Shown here one piece after another: positions 57,661 to 64,000 of a stretch of DNA of 64,000 bases. Positions within the stretch are counted from its first letter, which is position 1. Every line of letters begins with the position of its first letter. The notes under the pieces are model-generated. The model ran no database searches, was not told where the DNA came from, and saw only the letters and a list, made by a program, of their open reading frames with translations. A program made the translations under genes and the position numbers. This DNA comes from Haemophilus parainfluenzae (GTDB taxonomy: Bacteria; Pseudomonadota; Gammaproteobacteria; Enterobacterales; Pasteurellaceae), in assembly GCF_900450995.1 (NCBI RefSeq), contig NZ_UGHY01000002.1:694501-758500 (forward strand), in the 5' to 3' direction.

Positions 57661-58793
57661 ATGTCTAAATCTACTAAAAATACCAATCTTTCAGTAGCGA
57701 AAAAAGCCAAAAATGATGAGTTCTATACTCAATTTCACGATATTGAAAAAGAGATGAACGCTTATCTTGATTTCGATGCTAATGTATTTCGTGATAAAAC
57801 CATTTTGCTACCATGCGACGATCCTGAATGGAGTAATTTTACCAAATACTTTGCTCAAAATTTTCATCGTTTAGGACTCAAAAAGCTTATTAGTACTAGT
57901 TACGCCCATCAATCTAAGCATTTAAACACTCGGTTCCAGCCCTCATCATTTGAACGCAATGACCCGAAATTTGACGCTCAACGATCTCCACAAAAAGGCA
58001 AAATTTTTACCCTTACTCAAGATTGTAATGCTGATGGTATTATTGACTTGCAAGATTTAGAATGGCGATATTTAGAAGGCGATGGAGATTTTCGTAGTGA
58101 TGAAATCAAAGCCTTGCGAGATGAGGCAGATATTATCGTGACTAATCCTCCTTTTTCCTTATTTCGAGAATTTTTAGCTTGGATTGTTGAAGCAGGTAAA
58201 AAATTTGCGGTAATTGGTAATATGAATGCTATTACTTACAAAGAAACTTTCCCTTTAATCAAAGAAAATAAAATGTGGCTTGGAGCAACAGGTTTTAATC
58301 AAGGTATGTATTTTAAAGTCCCTGAAAATTTTGTTTATGCAGAAAGTTATAAATTTGAACGAGAGCAAAATGGAGAGAAAGTTAATCGAGTACCTGCTGT
58401 CTGCTGGTATTCAAATTTAGAACATGGTCGTCGTCATCAACCATTACAACTAATGACAATGGCAGACAATCTAAAATTTAACAAACAAATTACCAATGAT
58501 CCTAATGCATATCAAAAATATGATAATTATGATGCTATTGAAATTCCTAGAACTAACGGTATTCCAAGTGATTATAATGGGGTAATGGGAGTTCCGATTA
58601 GTTTTTTGGATAAATATTGCCCTGAACAGTTCAAAATTATTTGGCAAACAAGCGGTAATACACGAGCTTCTGCCCTAAAGAAATATTAGAAATTTTAAAT
58701 TATTCTCAGCACCCTGAAGATAGAGGTGGCTGTACGGTTATTAACGGCAAACGCACTTATGGTCGTATTCTTATTAAACATATTACTAAATAA
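57661..58793 (+). pseudogene. EcoRI-type adenine-specific DNA methyltransferase, frameshifted near the 3' end
   Basis: Frame 57661-58689 encodes 342 residues, including the EcoRI-methylase-family start (KKAKNDEFYTQFHDIEKEM), ILLPCDDPEWSNF and the catalytic motif IV IIVTNPPFSLF (about 165-175). The rest of the family C-terminus (PEDRGGCTVINGKRTYGRI) continues in the -1 frame to 58793. One extra C in the CCC run at 58673-58675 would restore SAPKEILEILNYS. The last 36 or so residues are therefore lost in the assembled sequence. Likely target is an adenine in a palindromic site; the exact sequence is unknown. Confidence 0.88.
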
Positions 58794-58805
58794 GGCTACT
58801 TGAAA

Positions 58806-59966
58806 ATGAAAACTAACTTAAATACGTCAATCACAATTCAACAACTCTGTGATGGTTTTGTTTATAACGAATTAGAGGGGAAAGGGTTATTTGGCTTATC
58901 AGGCAAGCTCACTATTCAGCCAGAATATCAACGCAGTTACATTTACAATGATGGTAAAAAAGATGTTGCCGTTATCCAATCTATTTTGAACGGCTATCCA
59001 CTCGGGTTGATTTATTTTAATCAAACTGATGACGGTAACTTTGAAGTATTGGATGGACAGCAACGTATTACCAGTATTGGGCGTTTTGTTACCAATAAAT
59101 TTTCTATTGTATTCAATGGTATTGAAAATACATTTGATAGTTTACCCAAAGACCAACAAGAAAAAATCTTAAATACAACTATTTTAGTTTACGAATGCTA
59201 TGGTACAGAAAGCGAAATAAAACAATGGTTTAAAACTATTAACATCGTAGGCGTACCGCTCAATGAACAAGAATTACGAAACGCTATTTATTCAGGTATT
59301 TTTGTTACTAAAGCTAAAGAGTGGTTTAGTAACTCTCGTAATACCAATATACAAAAATGGAATGCTTATATCAAAGGTGATGTTAAACGCCAAGAAATTT
59401 TGGAGTGCGCATTAGGTTGGGTAAGTTGTGGTGATATTGATGGCTATATGGCAAAGCATCGCACTGATAACAATATTGACGAATTAAAAGCATATTTTGA
59501 AAGTGTAATTGATTGGATTAATACTACATTTAGCGAAGTAAAAAAAGATATGTGTGGCTTAGAATGGGGGCGCTTGTACAAAACCTATAAAGACAAACCA
59601 TACAGTCCAAGTAAATTGAAAGATGAAATCAATAAATTGTATTTTGATGAAAATGTAACTAATCGCAAAGGTATTTGGGAATTTGTATTGGGAGATTCTT
59701 CTAATACACGATTGTTAAATATCCGTATTTTTGATGATAAAATCAAAAAACAAGCCTACAGAATACAAACAGATAAGGCAAAACAACAAGGTATCTCAAA
59801 TTGTCCACTTTGTGCCAATGGAGATAATGCCAATAAAACCAGAATCTGGGCTTTGAAAGAAATGGAAGCCGACCATGTTTCCGCTTGGAGTAAAGGAGGT
59901 GACAGTACACTTGAAAATTGTGAGATGCTTTGCCTTACACATAATCGCATAAAAGGAAATAAATAG
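58806..59966 (+). CDS. DUF262 / HNH endonuclease, candidate restriction partner of the methyltransferase
   Basis: 386 residues from ATG 58806. An N-terminal DUF262 (ParB-like) domain has [17 protein letters not shown] and the nucleotide-site motif [16 protein letters not shown] (about 80-95). The C-terminal HNH nuclease (about 335-386) has [41 protein letters not shown], here given in parts. The order and 12-bp spacing after the restored methylase stop indicate one operon. DUF262-HNH proteins include type IV and phosphorothioate-dependent enzymes (GmrSD, SspE). Whether this one cuts unmodified or modified DNA is unknown. Confidence 0.82.
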   Translation: MKTNLNTSITIQQLCDGFVYNELEGKGLFGLSGKLTIQPEYQRSYIYNDGKKDVAVIQSILNGYPLGLIYFNQTDDGNFEVLDGQQRITSIGRFVTNKFSIVFNGIENTFDSLPKDQQEKILNTTILVYECYGTESEIKQWFKTINIVGVPLNEQELRNAIYSGIFVTKAKEWFSNSRNTNIQKWNAYIKGDVKRQEILECALGWVSCGDIDGYMAKHRTDNNIDELKAYFESVIDWINTTFSEVKKDMCGLEWGRLYKTYKDKPYSPSKLKDEINKLYFDENVTNRKGIWEFVLGDSSNTRLLNIRIFDDKIKKQAYRIQTDKAKQQGISNCPLCANGDNANKTRIWALKEMEADHVSAWSKGGDSTLENCEMLCLTHNRIKGNK

Positions 59967-60092
59967 AAAAATGATCGAAAATAAAATTGAGTAAACCTAT
60001 TTTTGATTTTATCTATATATCCTTGTTATGGGTATGAGCAAATTATCAAGGTTCAATGAACAACCAGAACCTGATTATTCATACCTTAAATC

Positions 60093-60112
60093 AGCCCCGA
60101 AAGGGGTTTTTA
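60093..60112 (+). terminator. Intrinsic terminator downstream of the DUF262-HNH gene
   Basis: CCCC-GAAA-GGGG with flanking A/T pairs followed by TTTTTA, about 130 bp past the nuclease stop. Confidence 0.75.
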
Positions 60113-60113
60113 C

Positions 60114-60142
60114 TTGACGAATCCGTAATTTCGGATTACATT
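60114..60142 (+). promoter_or_regulatory. Promoter with a palindrome in its spacer
   Basis: TTGACG (60114-60119), 17-bp spacer, TACATT (60137-60142). The spacer contains AATCCG-TAATTT-CGGATT, which spans most of the region between -35 and -10 and would suit a repressor. Confidence 0.6.
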
Positions 60143-60196
60143 CAAAACTCATTTTTTAGGGAAAAACTCTCAGCAAGAATGACTACAATTTGCCAA

Positions 60197-60287
60197 CGAA
60201 TCAAGAATTTTGCCTCTAGCTTTTCTTCAAATGAGAAAGATAGATAAACCGCAAGAATTGAGCATCTCGCACGTTATGGGAGAATAC
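60197..60287 (+). repeat. Flanking repeat, upstream copy
   Basis: About 90 bp, similar to 62989-63080 in the same orientation. It includes the identical 16-bp block GAAAGATAGATAAACC and a shared TTATGGG near the end. The two copies bracket the PARIS-like genes. Confidence 0.7.
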
Positions 60288-60296
60288 CTTATCCCA

Positions 60297-60322
60297 AAAG
60301 CCTCGAAAGGGGGCTTTTTTGT
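60297..60322 (+). terminator. Intrinsic terminator before the PARIS-like promoters
   Basis: AAAGCCTC-GAAA-GGGGGCTTT (one T:G pair) followed by TTTGTTA. Confidence 0.82.
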
Positions 60323-60361
60323 TATAGATAAATAGATGAATGTTTTACATACAAACTATCA

Positions 60362-60390
60362 TTGACGACTAAAAGATTTAAGGTTACATT
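60362..60390 (+). promoter_or_regulatory. Promoter 1 of the PARIS-like operon
   Basis: TTGACG, a 17-bp spacer and TACATT, ending in GTTACATTC. It is a near-copy of the promoter at 60114-60142 but lacks the spacer palindrome. Confidence 0.55.
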
Positions 60391-60402
60391 CTATACAGGG
60401 GC

Positions 60403-60431
60403 TTGACGAGTGTAGTTGTCGCGTCTAATCT
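60403..60431 (+). promoter_or_regulatory. Promoter 2 of the PARIS-like operon
   Basis: TTGACG (60403-60408), 17-bp spacer, TAATCT (60426-60431), about 52 bp before the ATPase start at 60484. Confidence 0.6.
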
Positions 60432-60483
60432 TAATAATTATATACCATGATAAAAAATGGTTATTGTAAAGTATAGGTATTGT

Positions 60484-61811
60484 ATGAAAATTACTCGTTT
60501 TCTCTGTTCAAAATTACATGGTTTCTTAGATATAGATATCACATTTAATAGTGATCTTAATTTCATTACTGGTATTAATGGTGTTGGGAAAACGGCAGTA
60601 TTAAAAACTATAAAAGCTATAACTGCTCCAATTCCTGACTTTCATTACTTATCTAACCTTGAGTTTAGTAATATTATTGTTTATTTGGAAAAAGATAGAA
60701 ATAAATATAAAATAGAATGTAGGCTAGATAATTCTATCAAAAAGTTAAATATTAAGAATATTACAAAAGAGATTAATGATAATCCTGATCTTGTTGACGA
60801 AAAAATATGGATTAACATACCTAAAAGTGATTCATTTGAAGAAATAGAATATAAATTCAAAAGAAGTGAGTTTTATAAAATAATTCCAAAAGAATTCTCT
60901 TGTTTATTTTTAGACTTAAAAAGAAATATGATTGAAAATAAGATTAGTCAAGATTTCAATGATTTTCAGGATAATTTTTTAATAAGAAAATATTTTTCTA
61001 GTAAGGCAGAACTATCTCATAATGAAATAAAAAATGCTATCGAGAATAAAATTAAAATACTACATAATGAAATTGAGAGTCTGCAAGTAAATCTATATTC
61101 TGACATTCTACAAATTTGTTTTGAATTCATGACCGTAAATGATCATTTACAAATTTCAAATTATGAAAGTGACATTAATGAATTGATTAAAAGCAAGCCT
61201 GATGTAATCAGAACAATAGAAAATATCGAGAAAAAGTTTAATATAAAAAATATTAAAGATAAAATCAATGATTTTTTTGATAAACTATCAGAGATAAATA
61301 AAACAAAAAAGAGGAAGAAAGACGAATAGTTTTAATACTAAACAGTCAGAAGCTTGAAATAACTAAAAAAATTATAAGAAAGATAGAAGGGTATAATAAA
61401 GGTGTTGAGGGCGTTAGAAAACCTATAACATACTTTATAGATACAATAAATAATTTCCTTCAATATACAGGGAAATGTATAAGTGTTACTTCAACAGGAA
61501 AAATTTTCGCAACACATACAGCCTCTAAGAGAAAACTCAATATAAATGAACTTTCTTCAGGTGAACAACAAGTGATTACTATTGTATCCCATATTATATT
61601 TAGAGAAAAAAATAATTCTTTAGTATTAATTGATGAACCTGAACTATCTTTACATGTTCATTGGCAAGATATGTTAAGAAATTTTTTTGAAAACTTTAAA
61701 GAAAATAAAACTGTTCAACTAATATTAGCAACCCATTCTCCAGAATTAATTTATGATCTAGAAGATAAGTGTATTCCTTTAAGTTGCAGAGCAAAAAATG
61801 ACAATAAATGA
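60484..61811 (+). pseudogene. PARIS AriA-like AAA_15 ATPase, with a -1 frameshift at a slippery A AAA AAG
   Basis: Together the two frames encode about 440 residues of an ABC/SMC-like ATPase. Residues 1-282 (60484-61329) contain Walker A GINGVGKTAVLK (about 33-44) and a long helical insert. The continuation in the -1 frame holds the signature ELSSGEQQVITIV, Walker B SLVLIDEPELSLH and the H-switch ILATHSPELI, ending at 61811. In PARIS, AriA is a scaffold that senses phage anti-restriction proteins and holds AriB. The frame change falls at 61305-61311 and could be programmed or mutational. AT-rich compared with the housekeeping genes. Overlaps the next gene by 14 bp. Confidence 0.78.
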
Positions 61812-62693
61812 CTTGCCCAAAAGACAAAATATCAAACATTTAAGAGAAAATTTTTATCAAGATATAAATGATGTTTTGCATTTATATATAGAGGATACCT
61901 CTGAAGGATATGATAAAATATATTACTTAATATTTAGCAAGCTTTTCTCAGGCAAATTTTCTAATATAAAAATTGAACCTGTAGGCTCAAGGACATTAGT
62001 TCTTAATAAACATAAGAGTCTTATTCAAGAGAATGAAGCACCTTATAGTCCGAGTTTATGTATAATCGATGGAGATCTATATTTATTAACTAAAAATGAG
62101 CCTTGTCAGAAAGGTCTTTATATTTTACCTATGTATTGTATAGAGAATTTACTGTTAAGAACGGATGAAGAGAGTATAATCGAATTCTTAAATATTAATT
62201 CATCTAAAATAGAGGACTTTTCTTCTAAACTAAAAATTAATGAATTTAATTCAATGATTTTATCACTCCTTTATATGAAAGTTTTGCTATTGCATTCTCA
62301 TTAAATGAGTTAAAGGAAATTGAAGGTCCTAACCCAGCATTAATATCAAATTCTTTAGATAAGATAAAAAATAAGGAATTATGCAGTAAAGGTATATATT
62401 ATAAGCTATCCGAAAATAAGGTTAATGAACTATGTAATGACATAGATGCCTTGTATAAAAATTGTCCTTCGTATGATGTAATAAAATCATCAATCTCAAA
62501 TAAAATCTGTAAAGATAGTGATAAATTAAGATTTATTTCTGGTAAAGAGCATTTGTTTCCATTATTCCTTGAAAAATTAAAGTATGTTGGTAATTGTTCG
62601 ATAGATAAATTAAAATTTCTAAGATACTTAGCTCAAAAATGTGACGTAAAACAAATATCTTCTTGTGAAGGATTTATATTAATGGAGAGATGA
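61798..62693 (+). pseudogene. PARIS AriB-like DUF4435 effector, frameshifted in the middle
   Basis: About 299 residues across two frames: 61798-62304, then the -1 frame from about 62265 to 62693. DUF4435/TOPRIM-like features are LYIEDTSEGYDKIYY (acidic Glu-Asp), SLCIIDGDLYLL (Asp-x-Asp) and LPMYCIENLLL. The C-terminal half continues YESFAIAFSLNELKEIEG. In PARIS, AriB is the nuclease that cleaves host tRNA once released from AriA. One added base near CTCC at 62266-62270 restores the frame. If the frameshift is real, the effector is inactive. Confidence 0.75.
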
Positions 62694-62703
62694 GTTGGAT
62701 AAG

Positions 62704-62976
62704 ATGTATTCTATATTTATTGATTCAGATAAGAAGTATGAGCTTCTTAAAGACGAATTATTAAAAATTGGTTGTTGTAACTATTTAATTTCAAATGGTA
62801 AAAAATATAATGCTCCTGAAAAGTTATTTTTTTACAACTCTAATATAAAAGAAAGAAGAGATGTATTTGATGAAATTAATGAAATACTCATTGAACATGA
62901 AATAGATGCTAAAGTAGTCATAATGCAGACCGAAGGTCGTCTCTGGTATGGTCTGGAATTATCTAAGGATGAATAA
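62704..62976 (+). CDS. Small unknown protein, third gene of the PARIS-like operon
   Basis: 90 residues from ATG 62704, 10 bp after the DUF4435 stop, with GGAGAG upstream. It starts MYSIFIDSDKKYELLKDELL and ends VVIMQTEGRLWYGLELSKDE; an alpha/beta fold is likely and there is no membrane segment. A TTG at 62695 would add three residues. I do not recognise the family. The frame is intact, unlike its two neighbours. Position suggests an accessory or controlling protein of the system. Confidence 0.7.
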   Translation: MYSIFIDSDKKYELLKDELLKIGCCNYLISNGKKYNAPEKLFFYNSNIKERRDVFDEINEILIEHEIDAKVVIMQTEGRLWYGLELSKDE

Positions 62977-62988
62977 TAAACTTAGTCA

Positions 62989-63080
62989 CGAATCAATGAT
63001 TTGCCTTTACTTTCCCTTAAATGTGAAAGATAGATAAACCGTCAAAATTGAACATTTTGCACATTATGGGCGAATGCTGC
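62989..63080 (+). repeat. Flanking repeat, downstream copy
   Basis: Counterpart of 60197-60287: CGAATCAA..., the shared GAAAGATAGATAAACC, and TTATGGG near the end. It starts 12 bp after the last gene of the PARIS-like operon and leads into the leader of the second IS1595-type transposase. Confidence 0.7.
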
Positions 63081-63239
63081 AATGAGTTTATCTAGGCGTT
63101 AAGTCCACAAGTTCCTTGTGGCGGTACGGTATTCGAGGCATAAATGCTTTGAGCCGACTTGAGATTTTCAAGTGGGCGATTTTTTGTGTCTGGCGTTTAG
63201 CAAATCTCGAATGCCTTGTACTACACAAGGAAATTCGCA
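63081..63239 (+). promoter_or_regulatory. Structured leader of the second IS1595-type transposase
   Basis: Three hairpins in about 160 nt. CCACAAG-TTC-CTTGTGG lies near 63106-63122. A terminator-like GCCgACTTGA-GATTT-TCAAGTgGGC followed by GATTTTTTG lies near 63153-63186. CCTTGT-ACTAC-ACAAGG (63213-63229) has a right arm containing the AAGGA ribosome site of the ATG at 63240. The layout suggests attenuation of transposase expression. Confidence 0.5.
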
Positions 63240-64000
63240 ATGGCTCAACATTATTTACTTTCAAGTAAATCAAAAAACATCAATTTAAAAGATATTTTAC
63301 GCCTTACTGAAGAAAATGCTTTTCACCTTTTAAAAACTCACCGTTGGGGCAACCCTGATAATGTTCGTGATGTATGCTGTCCGCATTGCGGTATTCGCCA
63401 CGAAGCCTATTTCCTTGCTTCTCGTAAACGTTGGTGCTGCAAACATTGCAAACGCCATTTTTATATTACGACAAATACAGCCTTTGCCTTTCATAAAGTT
63501 GATTTAGTCGATATTCTTGCTGTCATTTTAATGATGGTAAATAGCTCAAAAGGCATTAGTGCGATTGATGTTAGTCGTCATCTTAATTTGAACTACAAAA
63601 CGGCATTTGTACTTTGTGGGAAAGTTCGCGAAGCTTTATTTAAAACGCGCGATTTAAGTCCATTGTCAGGCGAAGTTCATGAAGATGGAATGTGGATCAA
63701 CTTTACCTTGCGTCCAACTAATTTTCGTAAAAACAATCATAAACAACGTCAAAAAGCCGATGAGAAAGGTCGCAAATATCCTAAATTTAGAACGACTAAA
63801 CATTGTCTATTCGCTATTACACAACGTGCTGCAAATGATAGTAATATATCTGGAGCAAATCGTACCATTGTTGCAATGGATTACACCGAAAATGCGGATA
63901 CTGTTTTTGCATTGAATCAACGCTTTGTGAAAGCAGGCAGTGATATTATGTGTGATGAAAACCCTGCTTATAAAAGTCTTGATTTTCACTACACCCGTTG
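63240..64000 (+). CDS. IS1595-family transposase, second type, 3' end outside the window
   Basis: 253 codons open from ATG 63240 to the window edge. It has a zinc ribbon (CCPHCGIRHEAYF...WCCKHCKRHFYITTNTAF), a helical DNA-binding region (SSKGISAIDVSRHLNLNYKTAF) and the start of the ISXO2 DDE domain (LSGEVHEDGMWINF with the first acidic residue, DIMCDENPAYKSLDFHY with the second). It shares its start (MAQHYLLSSKSK versus MTQHFLLSSKAR) with the transposase at 56017-57054 but is a distinct subgroup. No stop is seen within the window. Confidence 0.85.
   Translation, partial: MAQHYLLSSKSKNINLKDILRLTEENAFHLLKTHRWGNPDNVRDVCCPHCGIRHEAYFLASRKRWCCKHCKRHFYITTNTAFAFHKVDLVDILAVILMMVNSSKGISAIDVSRHLNLNYKTAFVLCGKVREALFKTRDLSPLSGEVHEDGMWINFTLRPTNFRKNNHKQRQKADEKGRKYPKFRTTKHCLFAITQRAANDSNISGANRTIVAMDYTENADTVFALNQRFVKAGSDIMCDENPAYKSLDFHYTR

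Larger units (their letters stand above)
60149..60322 (+). ncRNA. Candidate small RNA unit upstream of the PARIS-like operon
   Basis: A segment of about 170 nt between the promoter at 60114-60142 and a strong terminator at 60297-60322, without a convincing ORF. Its middle (60197-60287) recurs at 62989-63080 with about 75 percent identity. An alternative is the decayed 3' end of a phage gene, since a frame ending at 60247 is open. Confidence 0.35.
59967..60483 (+). other. Non-coding interval between the restriction-like genes and the PARIS-like operon
   Basis: 517 bp with no convincing gene. A 63-codon frame at 60056-60247 has no ribosome site and crosses hairpins. The interval holds two terminators, two near-copies of a TTGACG-N17-TACATT promoter, a palindrome in the first promoter spacer, the upstream copy of a 90-bp repeat, and the promoters of the PARIS-like genes. 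These are listed separately. Confidence 0.7.

Noticed and set aside
60056..60247. A 63-codon ORF between the DUF262-HNH gene and the PARIS-like operon
   Set aside because: No ribosome site, crosses a terminator and a promoter palindrome, and no recognisable domain; kept only as part of the repeat/small-RNA segment.
61572..61811. A separate small ATPase-like gene
   Set aside because: It is the C-terminal part (signature, Walker B, H-switch) of the ATPase begun at 60484, displaced by the frame change; the frame is open back to the slippery site.
62451..62693. A separate 80-residue gene after the DUF4435 gene
   Set aside because: The frame is open upstream to about 62265 and continues the DUF4435 protein, so it is the displaced C-terminus.

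Overview
The window is chromosomal DNA of a Pasteurellaceae bacterium, most likely a Haemophilus of the H. parainfluenzae type. The core of the 9-base Haemophilus uptake sequence (AAGTGCGGT or its complement) occurs dozens of times, often as inverted pairs after genes. Gene order and protein sequences (infA, rpsF-priB-rpsR-rplI, ksgA-apaH-HI_0552 family, frdABCD, ompP2-type porin) also fit. Species assignment is inference.

Layout. 1-4000: sdaC fragment, tRNA-Asn and tRNA-Phe, mltC-yggX-mutY, rpmE. 4057-5300 and 13080-14323: two near-identical IS3-family (IS150-like) elements, each inserted in or at the edge of the loop of an uptake-sequence dyad between convergent genes. 5347-9705: two TonB-dependent outer-membrane receptors behind Fur-like boxes (heme type and catecholate-siderophore type). 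9907-11987: a preQ1-I riboswitch, the queuosine-precursor transporter yhhQ and an MFS transporter. 12208-20046: class II amidotransferase, gor, hotdog thioesterase-hemH, a 179-bp tandem repeat, the porin and epmA. 20327-23666: frdABCD behind an FNR-like site.

23787-39711 is a complete myo-inositol catabolic island. It has an RpiR-type regulator, iolC fused to a DUF2090 aldolase-like domain, iolD-iolE-iolG, an ABC importer with two tandem substrate-binding proteins, a second Gfo/Idh/MocA dehydrogenase, iolA and iolB. Together these can import inositol and take it to DHAP and acetyl-CoA. Palindromes of the form TGAAA-N6-TTTCA in the iolC/iolD promoter region are candidate operators.

39812-54921 is housekeeping: ribosomal proteins, infA, a GT4 glycosyltransferase, ksgA-apaH, ndh, folD, three tRNAs, a SulP transporter, rph-pyrE, djlA-dusC, an N-terminally truncated alpha-carbonic anhydrase and dapF.

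55104-64000 is an accessory, AT-rich defence region bracketed by two divergently oriented IS1595-type (ISXO2-like) transposase genes. It holds a small HTH regulator and an EcoRI-type adenine methyltransferase. In front of the methyltransferase lies a nine-copy AACGC tract inside a short leader ORF, followed by a hairpin that covers the methyltransferase ribosome-binding site. Then come a DUF262-HNH nuclease and a PARIS-like pair (AAA_15 ATPase plus DUF4435 effector) followed by a small unknown gene. The methyltransferase and both PARIS-like genes each contain one apparent single-base frameshift. The ATPase frameshift lies on a dnaX-type A AAA AAG slippery heptamer in the correct phase. A diverged 90-bp repeat flanks the PARIS-like operon. 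The upstream copy lies in a short unit with its own promoter and terminator and could encode a small RNA.
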